The notes below the pieces were generated by a model that was not told the DNA's origin, did not search any database, and saw only the letters and a program-made list of their open reading frames with translations. The translations under genes were made by a program, and so were the position numbers. This document shows positions 49,974 through 59,354 of a stretch of 64,000 nucleotides of DNA, piece after piece. Position 1 is the first letter of the stretch. Each line of letters starts with the position of its first letter. Source of the DNA: Aquabacterium sp. (GTDB taxonomy: Bacteria > Pseudomonadota > Gammaproteobacteria > Burkholderiales > Burkholderiaceae_C); assembly GCF_029946005.1 (NCBI RefSeq), contig NZ_JAQSDR010000009.1, positions 124,001 through 188,000 on the forward strand, read 5' to 3'.

Positions 49974-52552
49974 GGGTTATCGGCTAGCAAGTCGTTGGAG
50001 GGAGGGGTGATCGAATCGGAGAAATCCGGGGCACCACTGCTGTCGACCGGGAGGGTGAAAGTGAACTTGCACCCCATCACCGTTGAGCCATTGTAGATGT
50101 TCTCGGCGCCAATGCGACCGTGGTGTGACTCGATGATGGAACGGCACAAACTCAGGCCGATCCCCAGGCCTTCGGCCTTGGACGAGTGGAAGGCCTCAAA
50201 GAGGCGGCTGCTCATCTCTTCCTTCATGCCCGGCCCCGCGTCGGTGACGACGAATTCCACCACCTCGCCCTGGTCTTCGGTTTTGCGCAAATGCACGCGC
50301 AGGTCAACGTGGCGACGCGACTGTGGCATTTGCGCCGAATCAATCGCCTCAGCAGCGTTCTTGAGGAGATTCAGCAGCACCTGCTCGATCAGGATGGGAT
50401 CGACCATCAGCGTGGGCAGGCGTTGGGCGATGGTGCTATTGAGCGTGACGCGGCGGCGGCGCATCTCGAAACCAGCCAATTCCAGCACGGCTTCGATGAT
50501 GTCGCGGGCTCGGGCAGGCTGTCGCTGCGGCTCGCTGCGTTTCACGAACTGTCGGATTCGGTGGATGATTTGCCCGGCGCGCTGGGCCTGGCGCGAGGTT
50601 TTTTCCAGCGCCTCGATCAGCCCCTCGTTGCCAATGCTGCCCGATTTAATGCGGCTGACCATGCCGCTGCAGTAGTTGGAAATGGCCGCTAAGGGCTGGT
50701 TCAACTCGTGCGCCACAGTGGAGGCCATTTCGCCCATGGTGATCAGGCGGCTGGTGAACTGGGCTTTTTCGGCCTGACGTGCGGCAGCTTCCTCGCCCTG
50801 GCGACGGGCGGTGATGTCGGTGGCGATCAGCATCTGCGCCAGGTGGCCGTCGGTCCATTGGATGTAACGGGCGCGCACGTCGAACCACTTCTGGGCCGAT
50901 TCCATGTAGATGTCGCGGGCATCGACGCCTGCGGCGGTCAGCTCTTGCGTGGGCAGGTTGCCAAAGTTGTCAACCGACTCATCACCGTCGGCCAGGTCGG
51001 CTGGATCAAACTCGCCACCGGTCAGCTCAGAGTGGGCGCCGGGGTTGGCGCCAAACCACAGGCGGTAAGAGCGGTTGGCGAACAGTAACTCGCCGCGTTG
51101 CACGGAGACCACAGACACCGCGGCGTCCAGGCCTTCCAGCACGGTGGTGAAGCGTTCGTGCGCGGCGGTGAGTTGGTCTCGAACGCGTTTGGCCTCGGTG
51201 ATGTTGGTGACCGAGGTCATCCAGCCGGTCTGGTTGCCCTGCGAGTCGATCAGGGGCGAGACGTACATGCGGGCGTCGAACTGGCTCAGGTCGCGGCGCT
51301 GCATCACCACTTCCACGCCGCCGGTCGGGCTGCGGCCCAGCAGTTCTTGCTGGAACATGCGGTTGAATTCGTCCAGCCGGTCTTTGGGCCAATAGGGGTA
51401 GGGTGGCACGCAGCCGATCAGTTCCTCTTCGGCGAAGCCGGTCATCGCGCAGAAAGCCGGGTTGACGTAGGTGATGCGGCCTTCCAGGTCGATCGTGCGC
51501 ATGCCGGTGAGCATGGAGTTTTCCATGGCCCGGCGGAAATTGGTCTCTTGCACCAGGGTTTTCTGGATCTGGGCGCGGCGGCGCATGTGGCGCAGGGTGC
51601 CCACCAGCGTCCACACGGTCAGGGCCGACAGGGCCACCACCATCCAGAAGAGGGTGTTGCCCACCAGGTTGGTGGAGGTGCGAAAGCCCATGCCTCGCAG
51701 GATCAGGCCATTGCCCACCGGCGTGACGATCACTTCGTGCACGAAAGTGGGCTTGGCTGAGCCTTCGGCCGAAGTGCTGACGGTGCTGGTCAGCACCTCG
51801 CCACCCGACTGCACCAGGCTCATCGCGTGGCGGCTGACGATTTCGCGCGGCACCATGTAGCGCATCAGCGCTTCCAGCGAGTATTCGGCCGACAGGGTGC
51901 CGATGAAGCCCGTGCTGTCGATCAGCGGCACCTGGATCTGGATGACCCTGGCAGCCAGCCCATTGATGTAGGGCTGGGAATAAACCGGTTGATTGCGCTC
52001 CTTGGCCAACCTGAACGCGCCTTGGGGGGCTTGAACGCCGCGCAAGGGATCGTAAGACGACAGGCTGGCGTAGGGATCGAGGTTCAAGCCCTGCGGTGCG
52101 GGCAGGTACAGGTTCATGGCGGAATGGGTCGCCTTGACCGTTTCGTCCGCCTGCGTCCAGGCCACACTGATGACCTCCGGGCGAGCGCGCACGAAGTCGC
52201 TCGCCTGCGACATGAACTGTTCCGAGTTCACCGCCTTGATGCTGATCTCGCGGGCCAGGCGCAGCAACTGCTCCTGGCTCTCGATCATGCGCATGCGGAT
52301 CTGTTGCTGAACGACCTCGGTGTCGCGTTTCACCGACTCTTGTTCGCGCTCCAGCTCTTCATTGCGCAGGTACCAGAAGGCCACGATGATGGCGGCCAAA
52401 AACAACAGCACCGACACCAGGGGCCCCAGAGTTGCATACCGGTCTTGCTGGTTGGGCGACTGCTTGCGCCACCACTGCCAGAAGAAGCGGTTGGAGTTGC
52501 CGACCCCAGGTGTGCGTGAGGCGGCGGTGGACAGGGATGAGCGAGACGGCAT
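49970..52552 (-). CDS. Membrane PAS-domain sensor histidine kinase (FixL/DctB-like)
   Basis: An 860-residue kinase. A membrane segment (LGPLVSVLLFLAAIIVAFWY) is followed by a periplasmic sensor region of about 250 residues and a second membrane segment (LFWMVVALSALTVWTLVGTL). Two PAS domains come next (MENSMLTGMRTIDLEGRITY onward, then VLEGLDAAVSVVS onward). The HisKA domain has phosphoacceptor His near 615 in STVAHELNQPLAAISNY, and the ATPase domain has an N-box NLLKNAAEAI and VTDAGPGM. The HELNQPLAAI box is typical of FixL/DctB kinases. The periplasmic domain points to a small extracellular ligand, unidentified. An upstream TTG start is rejected. Confidence 0.9.
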   Translation of the reverse strand: MPSRSSLSTAASRTPGVGNSNRFFWQWWRKQSPNQQDRYATLGPLVSVLLFLAAIIVAFWYLRNEELEREQESVKRDTEVVQQQIRMRMIESQEQLLRLAREISIKAVNSEQFMSQASDFVRARPEVISVAWTQADETVKATHSAMNLYLPAPQGLNLDPYASLSSYDPLRGVQAPQGAFRLAKERNQPVYSQPYINGLAARVIQIQVPLIDSTGFIGTLSAEYSLEALMRYMVPREIVSRHAMSLVQSGGEVLTSTVSTSAEGSAKPTFVHEVIVTPVGNGLILRGMGFRTSTNLVGNTLFWMVVALSALTVWTLVGTLRHMRRRAQIQKTLVQETNFRRAMENSMLTGMRTIDLEGRITYVNPAFCAMTGFAEEELIGCVPPYPYWPKDRLDEFNRMFQQELLGRSPTGGVEVVMQRRDLSQFDARMYVSPLIDSQGNQTGWMTSVTNITEAKRVRDQLTAAHERFTTVLEGLDAAVSVVSVQRGELLFANRSYRLWFGANPGAHSELTGGEFDPADLADGDESVDNFGNLPTQELTAAGVDARDIYMESAQKWFDVRARYIQWTDGHLAQMLIATDITARRQGEEAAARQAEKAQFTSRLITMGEMASTVAHELNQPLAAISNYCSGMVSRIKSGSIGNEGLIEALEKTSRQAQRAGQIIHRIRQFVKRSEPQRQPARARDIIEAVLELAGFEMRRRRVTLNSTIAQRLPTLMVDPILIEQVLLNLLKNAAEAIDSAQMPQSRRHVDLRVHLRKTEDQGEVVEFVVTDAGPGMKEEMSSRLFEAFHSSKAEGLGIGLSLCRSIIESHHGRIGAENIYNGSTVMGCKFTFTLPVDSSGAPDFSDSITPPSNDLLADNP

Positions 52553-52711
52553 CCCGCGATTATCCGTGTGGTCTCCCACAATCGACGTACTGCTTGAGAA
52601 CGAGTGCAATCCCGATTCAATTCCAGCGTTAAGGATTCACTCTAATCACCCCACTCACTCAGGGGATGGCTGATACTCATGACACTGGTACATACCAACG
52701 GAGACTTGCTT

Positions 52712-55411
52712 ATGTCCGCTGCCGATGCGCTGCCGTCTGCTTCTATGGATCTGGATCCGGAAGAGACCCGCGAATGGCTTGATGCCCTCTCAGGCGTCAT
52801 TGAAACCGAGGGGCGAGGCCGTGCCCACGACCTGCTTGAACAACTGCTGGACCATGCCCGCCAGGCTGGCATCGACCTGCCGTTCTCGGCCAACACGGCC
52901 TATGTGAACACCATCGCGGTTCAAGACGAAGCGCAGTTTCCCGGCAACATGGAGATTGAAGAGCGCCTGCGCGCCTTCATGCGCTGGAACGCGCTGGCCA
53001 TGGTGGTGCGGGCCAACCGCCACGAACCACCCGATGGGGGCGACCTGGGTGGCCACATCTCGTCGTTTGCGTCATTGGCAACCATGCTGGGCTGCGGCTT
53101 CAACCACTTCTGGCATGCCGAGCATGAAGGCCATGGCGGCGACCTCCTCTACATACAAGGCCATTCAGCGCCCGGCATCTACGCTCGCGCTTACATGGAA
53201 GGCCGGATCACCGAAGACCAATTGCTCAACTTCCGCCAGGAAGTGGGCGGCAAGGGCTTGTCGAGCTACCCGCATCCCAAGCTGATGCCTGAGTTCTGGC
53301 AATTCCCGACCGTGTCGATGGGCCTGGGCCCGATCATGGCCATTTACCAGGCGCGTTTTCTGAAGTACCTGCATGCCCGCGGCATTGCCGACACCTCCAA
53401 CCGCAAGGTCTGGGTGTTCTGTGGCGACGGCGAGATGGACGAGCCCGAGTCGCTGGGCGCCATCGGCTTGGCCACGCGCGAAAAACTCGACAACCTCATC
53501 TTCGTCGTCAACTGCAATCTGCAGCGCCTGGATGGTCCGGTGCGTGGCAACGGCAAGATCGTGCAGGAGTTGGAAGGCGAGTTCCGCGGCGCGGGCTGGA
53601 ACGTGATCAAGCTGCTGTGGGGCGGCTATTGGGATCCGCTGTTGGCGCGCGACAAGGATGGTTTGCTGCGCAAGGTCATGATGGACATGGTCGATGGCGA
53701 CTACCAGGCCTGCAAGGCCAACGATGGCGCCTTTGTGCGACAGCATTTCTTTGGGCGCGATCCCAAGGTGGCCGAGATGGTGGCCAAGATGTCCGACGAC
53801 GACATCTGGCGCTTGAACCGGGGCGGACACGACCCGCAAAAGGTGTACGCCGCCTACCACGCGGCCGTGAACCACACCGGCCAACCCACTGTGCTGCTGA
53901 TCAAGACCGTGAAGGGCTTTGGCATGGGCAAGAGCGGTGAAGGCAAGAACACCGCGCACCAGACCAAAAAACTGACTGACGAGGACATCAAGACCTTCCG
54001 CGATCGATTCAACATCCCCATCACCGATGAAGACCTGCCCAAGGTGCCGTTCTACAAGCCGGCCGAGCACACGCCGGAGATGGAATACCTGCTTTCACGC
54101 CGCAAGGCGCTGGGGGGCTCCCTGCCCAAGCGGCGCGTCAAGGCGGACGAACAACTGACGGTGCCCGAACTGTCGGCGTTCAAAGCCGTGTTGGACCCCA
54201 CCGCCGAAGGGCGTGAGGTCTCGACGACCCAGGCTTTTGTGCGCTGCCTGACACCCCTACTGCGCGATGCGCAACTGGGCCCGCGCGTGGTGCCCATCCT
54301 GGTGGACGAGGCCCGCACCTTTGGCATGGAAGGCCTGTTCCGCCAGATTGGCATCTACGCGCCTGAAGGCCAGAAGTACACCCCGGTCGACCGCGACCAG
54401 GTGAGCTACTACCGCGAAGACAAGGCTGGCCAGATCCTGCAAGAGGGCATCAACGAGGCCGGTGGGATGAGTTCGTGGATCGCGGCGGCGACGTCGTACT
54501 CCACCAACAACCGGATCATGATCCCGTTCTACGTGTACTACTCGATGTTCGGGCTGCAGCGCGTGGGCGACCTGGCCTGGGCGGCTGGCGACATGCAGGC
54601 GCGCGGCTTCTTGCTGGGCGGCACCTCCGGGCGCACGACGCTGAATGGCGAAGGCTTGCAGCACGAAGATGGCCACAGCCAACTGGTGGCATCGACCATC
54701 CCGAACTGCGTAAGCTACGACCCGACCTTTGCGCACGAGGTGGCGGTGATCGTGCAGCATGGCTTGAAGCGCATGGTCGAGCAGCAGGAAAACGTCTTCT
54801 ATTACCTGACCCTGCTGAACGAGAACTATGCCCAACCCGGCCTGCGCGAAGGCACCGAGGCCGAGATCATCAAAGGCATGTATTTGCTGCAGGAGGGCGC
54901 CAAAAAGACGCCCCGCGTGAACCTGTTGGGTTCGGGCTCGATCCTGCGCGAATCGGTGGCGGCGCGCGCGCTGCTGGAGGCGGACTGGGGCGTGGCCGCC
55001 AATGTGTGGAGCTGCCCAAGCTTCAACGAACTGGCCCGCGATGGACAGGATGCCGAGCGCTGGAACCTGCTGCACCCGACCGAAACGCCCCGCGTGTCGT
55101 TCGTCGGGCAACAACTGGCGCCGCACGCCGGCCCGGTGATCGCCTCGACCGACTACGTCAAGACCTTTGCCGAGCAGATCCGCGCCTACATCCCCAAGGG
55201 CCGCACTTACAAGGTGTTGGGCACCGACGGGTTTGGCCGCAGCGACTTCCGCTACCGCCTGCGTGAGCATTTCGAGGTCAACCGGCACTACATCGTGGTG
55301 GCCGCGCTCAAGGCCCTGTCGGAAGAGGGCAGCGTGCCCGTGGCGAAGGTGGCCGAGGCCATCGCGCGCTACAAGATCGACGTCGACAAGATCAACCCGC
55401 TCTACGCTTGA
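52712..55411 (+). CDS. aceE: Pyruvate dehydrogenase E1 component (homodimeric type)
   Basis: Thiamine-diphosphate enzyme that decarboxylates pyruvate and acetylates the E2 lipoyl group. The 899-residue protein is the single-chain type. The ThDP motif starts CGDGEMDEPESLGAIG (GDG at 238-240) and ends FVVNCN. Other family blocks are YQGHSAPGIYARA-like IQGHSAPGIYARAYMEGRI, KTVKGFGMGKSGEG and GRTTLNGEGLQHEDGHSQLV. The ATG at 52712 has GGAGA seven bases upstream; an earlier in-frame Met lacks one. It begins the aceE-aceF-lpdA operon and is divergent from the FixLJ-like pair. Confidence 0.97.
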   Translation: MSAADALPSASMDLDPEETREWLDALSGVIETEGRGRAHDLLEQLLDHARQAGIDLPFSANTAYVNTIAVQDEAQFPGNMEIEERLRAFMRWNALAMVVRANRHEPPDGGDLGGHISSFASLATMLGCGFNHFWHAEHEGHGGDLLYIQGHSAPGIYARAYMEGRITEDQLLNFRQEVGGKGLSSYPHPKLMPEFWQFPTVSMGLGPIMAIYQARFLKYLHARGIADTSNRKVWVFCGDGEMDEPESLGAIGLATREKLDNLIFVVNCNLQRLDGPVRGNGKIVQELEGEFRGAGWNVIKLLWGGYWDPLLARDKDGLLRKVMMDMVDGDYQACKANDGAFVRQHFFGRDPKVAEMVAKMSDDDIWRLNRGGHDPQKVYAAYHAAVNHTGQPTVLLIKTVKGFGMGKSGEGKNTAHQTKKLTDEDIKTFRDRFNIPITDEDLPKVPFYKPAEHTPEMEYLLSRRKALGGSLPKRRVKADEQLTVPELSAFKAVLDPTAEGREVSTTQAFVRCLTPLLRDAQLGPRVVPILVDEARTFGMEGLFRQIGIYAPEGQKYTPVDRDQVSYYREDKAGQILQEGINEAGGMSSWIAAATSYSTNNRIMIPFYVYYSMFGLQRVGDLAWAAGDMQARGFLLGGTSGRTTLNGEGLQHEDGHSQLVASTIPNCVSYDPTFAHEVAVIVQHGLKRMVEQQENVFYYLTLLNENYAQPGLREGTEAEIIKGMYLLQEGAKKTPRVNLLGSGSILRESVAARALLEADWGVAANVWSCPSFNELARDGQDAERWNLLHPTETPRVSFVGQQLAPHAGPVIASTDYVKTFAEQIRAYIPKGRTYKVLGTDGFGRSDFRYRLREHFEVNRHYIVVAALKALSEEGSVPVAKVAEAIARYKIDVDKINPLYA

Positions 55412-55431
55412 TGCACTTGAGGCAGCACTGA

Positions 55432-56775
55432 ATGGCACTCATCGAATTGAAGGTTCCCGACATCGGCGACACGTCCGATGCCGCGGTCATTGAAATCCTG
55501 TTCAAGGTGGGCGACACGGTCAAGGCCGAGCAAAGCCTGATCACCCTGGAGTCGGACAAGGCCTCCATGGAGGTGCCGGCGGCGCAGGGTGGGGTCGTGA
55601 AAGAGATCAAGGTCAAGCTGGGCGACAAGGTCAGTGAAGGGGCCTTGATTGCCGTGCTGGAGGCTGCGGACGCCAGCGCTTCGGTGCCGACTGCAACGCC
55701 CGCCCCATCGAGCAAGGTTGGCGCGGCCGAGCCTGAACCTGCGCAAGTGGTGCAGGCGCCGGTCCAGGCCGCAGAGCTGGCTGAGCCTGTGAGTGGCCGC
55801 GTGCCACCTACCGCCGCCTTGCCCCCGGCCGAGCCGCCTGCTCAGCCTGGGCACCTGCCACATGCCTCGCCCTCGGTGCGTCTGTTCGCGCGCGAGTTGG
55901 GCGTGCCGCTGGGCAGCGTGCAAGGCTCAGGGCCCAAGGGACGGATCAAGCATTCGGACGTGCAAGCCTTCGTCAAGGCGGCTTTGGCGAAAGGCCCGGC
56001 CACTGGGGCTGTACCAACGGGATCGACGGCCGATGGCGAAGGCCTCAGCCTGTTGCCTTGGCCCAAGGTGGACTTCGCCAAGTACGGCCCCATCGAGCGC
56101 AAGCCACTGTCGCGCATCCAGAAGATCTCGGGCGCGAACCTGCACCGCAACTGGGTGCGCATCCCGCATGTCACCAACAACGAAGAGGCCGACATCACCG
56201 AGCTGGAAGCCTTGCGCGTCAAGCTCAATGAAGAGCACGCCAAGACCGGCCCCAAGTTCACGATGCTGGCCTTTTTGATCAAGGCCTGTGCCGTGGCTTT
56301 GAGAAAATTCCCGCAGTTCAACGCCTCGTTGGATGGCGACGACCTGGTGCTCAAGCAGTATGTGCACATCGGCTTTGCGGCCGACACGCCCAATGGCCTG
56401 GTCGTGCCGGTGATCCGCGATGCCGACACCAAGGGCTTGTCGCAACTGGCGACCGAGACTGCCGCCTTGGCACTCAAGGCCCGCGAAGGCAAGCTGTCGC
56501 CCGCCGACATGCAGGGCGGCACCTTCTCGATCTCGTCGCTGGGCGGCTTTGGTGGCACCACCTTCACGCCCATCATCAACGCGCCCGAGGTGGCCATTTT
56601 GGGCGTTTGCCGCGCGGCCATGAAACCGATGTGGAACGGCTCGGGCTTTGACCCGCGCTTGGTCATCCCGCTGAGCCTGAGCTACGACCACCGCGTGATC
56701 GATGGGGCCTCTGCCGCTCGCTTCAACGCCTTCCTGGCCACCTTGCTGGGCGATTTCCGCCGCGCACTTCTTTGA
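55432..56775 (+). CDS. aceF: Pyruvate dehydrogenase E2 component, dihydrolipoamide acetyltransferase
   Basis: Core of the pyruvate dehydrogenase complex, 447 residues. It has one N-terminal lipoyl domain with the lipoylated Lys43 (TLESDKASMEVP), an Ala/Pro linker, the E1/E3-binding domain (ASPSVRLFARELGVPLGSVQ, GPKGRIKHSDVQAF) and the acyltransferase domain ending with the catalytic His motif SYDHRVIDGASAARF. A single lipoyl domain is fewer than the three of Escherichia coli. The lipoyl domain closely matches that of the following lpdA. Confidence 0.97.
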   Translation: MALIELKVPDIGDTSDAAVIEILFKVGDTVKAEQSLITLESDKASMEVPAAQGGVVKEIKVKLGDKVSEGALIAVLEAADASASVPTATPAPSSKVGAAEPEPAQVVQAPVQAAELAEPVSGRVPPTAALPPAEPPAQPGHLPHASPSVRLFARELGVPLGSVQGSGPKGRIKHSDVQAFVKAALAKGPATGAVPTGSTADGEGLSLLPWPKVDFAKYGPIERKPLSRIQKISGANLHRNWVRIPHVTNNEEADITELEALRVKLNEEHAKTGPKFTMLAFLIKACAVALRKFPQFNASLDGDDLVLKQYVHIGFAADTPNGLVVPVIRDADTKGLSQLATETAALALKAREGKLSPADMQGGTFSISSLGGFGGTTFTPIINAPEVAILGVCRAAMKPMWNGSGFDPRLVIPLSLSYDHRVIDGASAARFNAFLATLLGDFRRALL

Positions 56776-56791
56776 ACCTTGAACTGACACC

Positions 56792-58660
56792 ATGGCTTTG
56801 ATCGACATCCCCGTGCCCGACATTGGCGACATCGCCGATGCGGCGGTCATTGAAATCCTGGTCAAGGCGGGTGACACCGTCAAGGCGGAACAGAGCCTGA
56901 TCACGCTGGAGTCCGACAAGGCCTCCATGGAAGTGCCGTCGCCGCAGGCGGGCGTGGTCGGCGAGATCAAGGTCAAGCTGGGCGACAAAGTCGGGCAGGG
57001 CACGGTGATCCTGACGCTGGAGGCGTCGGGGCAGGGCGCTTCGCTCGCGCCGGTTTCGTCATCGGCTCCACCAGTGGCTGCGCAGACAGCTCGATCGCCA
57101 ACTGCTGCAGCCAACCCGCCTCCGGCTGCCGCTGAAGCGCCCAAAGCCCCCGCCGCTCAACCTACCTCGGCCAGCCAAAGCCCCGACAACGCCGATTGCG
57201 ACGTGCTCGTGCTGGGCGGTGGCCCTGGTGGCTACAGCGCAGCCTTCCGCGCTGCCGACTTGGGTTTGAGTGTCATCCTCGTCGAGCGCTACGCCGAACT
57301 CGGTGGCGTGTGCCTGAACGTGGGCTGCATCCCCTCCAAGGCCTTGCTGCACGTGGCGGCCGTGATGGAAGAGGTCAAGCATTTCGATGCCCTGGGCGTG
57401 AGCTTTGGCGAGCCCAAGCTGGACCTGGACAAGCTGCGCGAGCACAAGTCCAAGGCCACCGGCAAGCTCACCACCGGCCTGGTCGGCATGGCCAAGACGC
57501 GCAAGGTCACCGTGGTGCGTGGCTACGGCAGCTTTGTCGATGCCCACCAGATCAAAGTCGAAATCACTACTGGCCCGGCACAAGACAAGTCAGGCGAGAC
57601 CAAAACGCTCAGCTTCAAGCGCTGCATCATCGCGGCGGGCTCGCAGTCCGTGCGCCTGCCCTTCATGCCAGACGATGCCCGCGTGGTCGACTCGACCGGC
57701 GCGTTGAGCCTGCCCTCGGTGCCGCGCAAGATGCTGGTCATCGGCGGCGGCATCATCGGCCTGGAAATGGGCACGGTCTATTCCACCCTCGGTGCCCGCA
57801 TCGACGTGGTCGAGATGAGCGACACCCTGATGCCCGGCGCCGACCGCGACCTGGTCAAGGTCTGGGAAAAACACAACGCCAAGCGCTTTGACCGCCTCAT
57901 GCTGGTCACCAAAACCGTCGCGGCCGAAGCGACGGCCGAGGGCATCCGCGTGAGTTTCGAGTCGGCCAAGCCGGGCGAACCGGCTCCGGCGCCCGAAACC
58001 TACGACCTTGTCTTGCAAGCCGTGGGACGCAGCCCCAATGGCCGCAAGATCGGCGCGGACCTGGCGGGCATCACGGTCAACGAACGCGGCTTCATCCCGG
58101 TGGATTCGCAGCAGCGCACCAACGTGCCGCACATCTTTGCCATCGGCGACATCGTGGGCCAGCCCATGTTGGCGCACAAGGCGACCCATGAGGGGCACGT
58201 TGCCGCCGAAGTCGCCGCAGGCGAGTTGCAGAACGACGCGGCCTTGTCGCGCGCCGCCTTCGATGCGCGCGTGATCCCCAGCGTGGCTTACACCGATCCG
58301 GAAATCGCCTGGGTTGGCCTGACCGAAGACCAGGCCAAAGTGCAAGGCCAAGCCATCAAGAAGGGGCTGTTCCCCTGGGCGGCTTCGGGCCGGGCGCTGG
58401 CCAATGGCCGCTCTGAAGGCTTCACCAAGCTCTTGTTTGATGCCGAAACCAAGCAGATCCTGGGGGGGGGCATCGTCGGCACCAACGCGGGCGACCTGAT
58501 CAGCGAGGTGGCGCTGGCCATCGAGATGGGCGCTGACGAGGTTGACATCGGCAAAACCATTCACCCGCACCCCACGCTGGGTGAAAGCATCGGCCTGGCG
58601 GCCGAGGCGGCTCACGGCACTTGCACTGATTTGATGCCTGTCAAACGGCCCAAGGCCTGA
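56792..58660 (+). CDS. lpdA: Dihydrolipoyl dehydrogenase E3 with an N-terminal lipoyl domain
   Basis: Re-oxidises the lipoyl groups of the complex, using FAD and NAD. The 622-residue protein is longer than a plain E3 (about 475) because it begins with a lipoyl domain (Lys43 in TLESDKASMEVP) and an Ala/Pro-rich linker to about residue 130. The E3 part has the FAD motif VLVLGGGPGGYSAAFRAADL, redox cysteines C174 and C179 (CLNVGCIPSK), the NAD motif VIGGGIIGLEMGTVYSTLGA and the active-site base in TIHPHPTLGES. Lipoyl-E3 fusions are known in pyruvate dehydrogenase operons of betaproteobacteria. Confidence 0.96.
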   Translation: MALIDIPVPDIGDIADAAVIEILVKAGDTVKAEQSLITLESDKASMEVPSPQAGVVGEIKVKLGDKVGQGTVILTLEASGQGASLAPVSSSAPPVAAQTARSPTAAANPPPAAAEAPKAPAAQPTSASQSPDNADCDVLVLGGGPGGYSAAFRAADLGLSVILVERYAELGGVCLNVGCIPSKALLHVAAVMEEVKHFDALGVSFGEPKLDLDKLREHKSKATGKLTTGLVGMAKTRKVTVVRGYGSFVDAHQIKVEITTGPAQDKSGETKTLSFKRCIIAAGSQSVRLPFMPDDARVVDSTGALSLPSVPRKMLVIGGGIIGLEMGTVYSTLGARIDVVEMSDTLMPGADRDLVKVWEKHNAKRFDRLMLVTKTVAAEATAEGIRVSFESAKPGEPAPAPETYDLVLQAVGRSPNGRKIGADLAGITVNERGFIPVDSQQRTNVPHIFAIGDIVGQPMLAHKATHEGHVAAEVAAGELQNDAALSRAAFDARVIPSVAYTDPEIAWVGLTEDQAKVQGQAIKKGLFPWAASGRALANGRSEGFTKLLFDAETKQILGGGIVGTNAGDLISEVALAIEMGADEVDIGKTIHPHPTLGESIGLAAEAAHGTCTDLMPVKRPKA

Positions 58661-58693
58661 TCTTGGCGGTGGTCCGGTTACCATGATGGCCTG

Positions 58694-58705
58694 CCCCTCA
58701 AGGGG
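58694..58705 (+). terminator. Small hairpin after lpdA
   Basis: CCCC-TCAA-GGGG is a four-base stem (five if TA closes the loop) in the gap between lpdA and the small basic gene, without a T-run. It is probably too weak to be an efficient terminator and may instead be part of the next gene's leader. Confidence 0.25.
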
Positions 58706-58726
58706 TCATTCACCGAGGAGTCCAAC

Positions 58727-58870
58727 ATGGCCAAAGGTCAGCAACGCAGTGGCAAGGAAGTCAAGAAACCCAAGCAGGACAAGACGCCTGCCAAACCTCT
58801 GTCGCCCGGCGCGGTGACGCCCACCACCACGACCGTGGTGCCAGCACGAGGCAAACTAAAGAACGCCTGA
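58727..58870 (+). CDS. Small basic protein of unknown function (47 residues)
   Basis: The protein starts MAKGQQRSGKEVKKPKQDKT and ends with a Pro/Thr-rich and basic tail (VPARGKLKNA). A strong ribosome site GAGGAG lies six bases before the ATG. I recall very similar short proteins starting MAKGQQ in related betaproteobacteria, also without function. Its high positive charge suggests a nucleic-acid partner, but nothing in the sequence proves this. It stands alone between lpdA and the toxin-antitoxin pair. Confidence 0.65.
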   Translation: MAKGQQRSGKEVKKPKQDKTPAKPLSPGAVTPTTTTVVPARGKLKNA

Positions 58871-58890
58871 TGCGCTCGCGGGTTCAAATC

Positions 58891-58919
58891 TGGACTTTTC
58901 ATTTTAAAATGTCTAGAAT
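58891..58919 (+). promoter_or_regulatory. Palindromic operator and promoter of the Xre-RES pair
   Basis: CATTTTAAAATG at 58900-58911 is a perfect twelve-base palindrome in otherwise GC-rich DNA. It lies within a possible promoter, TGGACT at 58891-58896 and TAGAAT at 58914-58919 (17-base spacer); a TAAAAT within the palindrome is an alternative -10. Either puts the transcript start within about ten bases of the antitoxin ATG. Xre antitoxins usually repress their own promoter, so autoregulation here is a reasonable inference. Confidence 0.6.
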
Positions 58920-58925
58920 TGAACC

Positions 58926-59354
58926 ATGAGTGCCGCATTGCGTCCTTCCCTTGAGCCCGCCAAGCCGCAGGCGCCTTCTGTCCAACAGATGAGCGCCGCC
59001 GGTTTGCGGGCTTTTTCTCGCGTCGCCGAGGCCTGGGGTTTGAACACGGACGAGCAGTTGCGCCTGTTGGGCGAACCGGCCCGTTCCACCTACTTTGCCT
59101 GGCGCAAGTCGCCGGATGCGGCGCGCGTACCGCGTGACACCCTAGAGCGCCTGTCCAACCTGTTGGGCATCTACAAGTCTTTGCAAATTCTGTTGCCTGA
59201 TCCACAAGCGGCGGACGACTGGGTGCGCCAGCCCAACACGGCCGAGTTGTTCGGTGGCCGCTCGGCCCTGGACCGCATGCTGGCGGGCAATGTCAGCGAT
59301 TTGAACTTGGTGCGTCGTTACCTGGATTCGGTTCGCAGCGGCGGCTGGGCATGA
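58926..59354 (+). CDS. Xre/MbcA/ParS-family antitoxin
   Basis: A 142-residue antitoxin. The N-terminal part after a disordered Pro/Ala segment is an Xre-like helical DNA-binding domain (LRAFSRVAEAWGLNTDEQL, TYFAWRKSPDAARVPRDTLE). The C-terminal toxin-binding (DUF2384) domain ends NTAELFGGRSALDRMLAGN, DLNLVRRYLDSVRSGGWA. It overlaps the RES toxin start by four bases, the standard antitoxin-first order. No ribosome site is visible, and the promoter is so close that the mRNA may be leaderless. A second Met at 58989 is possible. Confidence 0.88.
   Translation: MSAALRPSLEPAKPQAPSVQQMSAAGLRAFSRVAEAWGLNTDEQLRLLGEPARSTYFAWRKSPDAARVPRDTLERLSNLLGIYKSLQILLPDPQAADDWVRQPNTAELFGGRSALDRMLAGNVSDLNLVRRYLDSVRSGGWA

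Noticed and set aside
48231..50096. Open frame of 621 codons running opposite prlC, folD and the response regulator
   Set aside because: It crosses three well-supported genes and a terminator and has no domain; a shadow frame.
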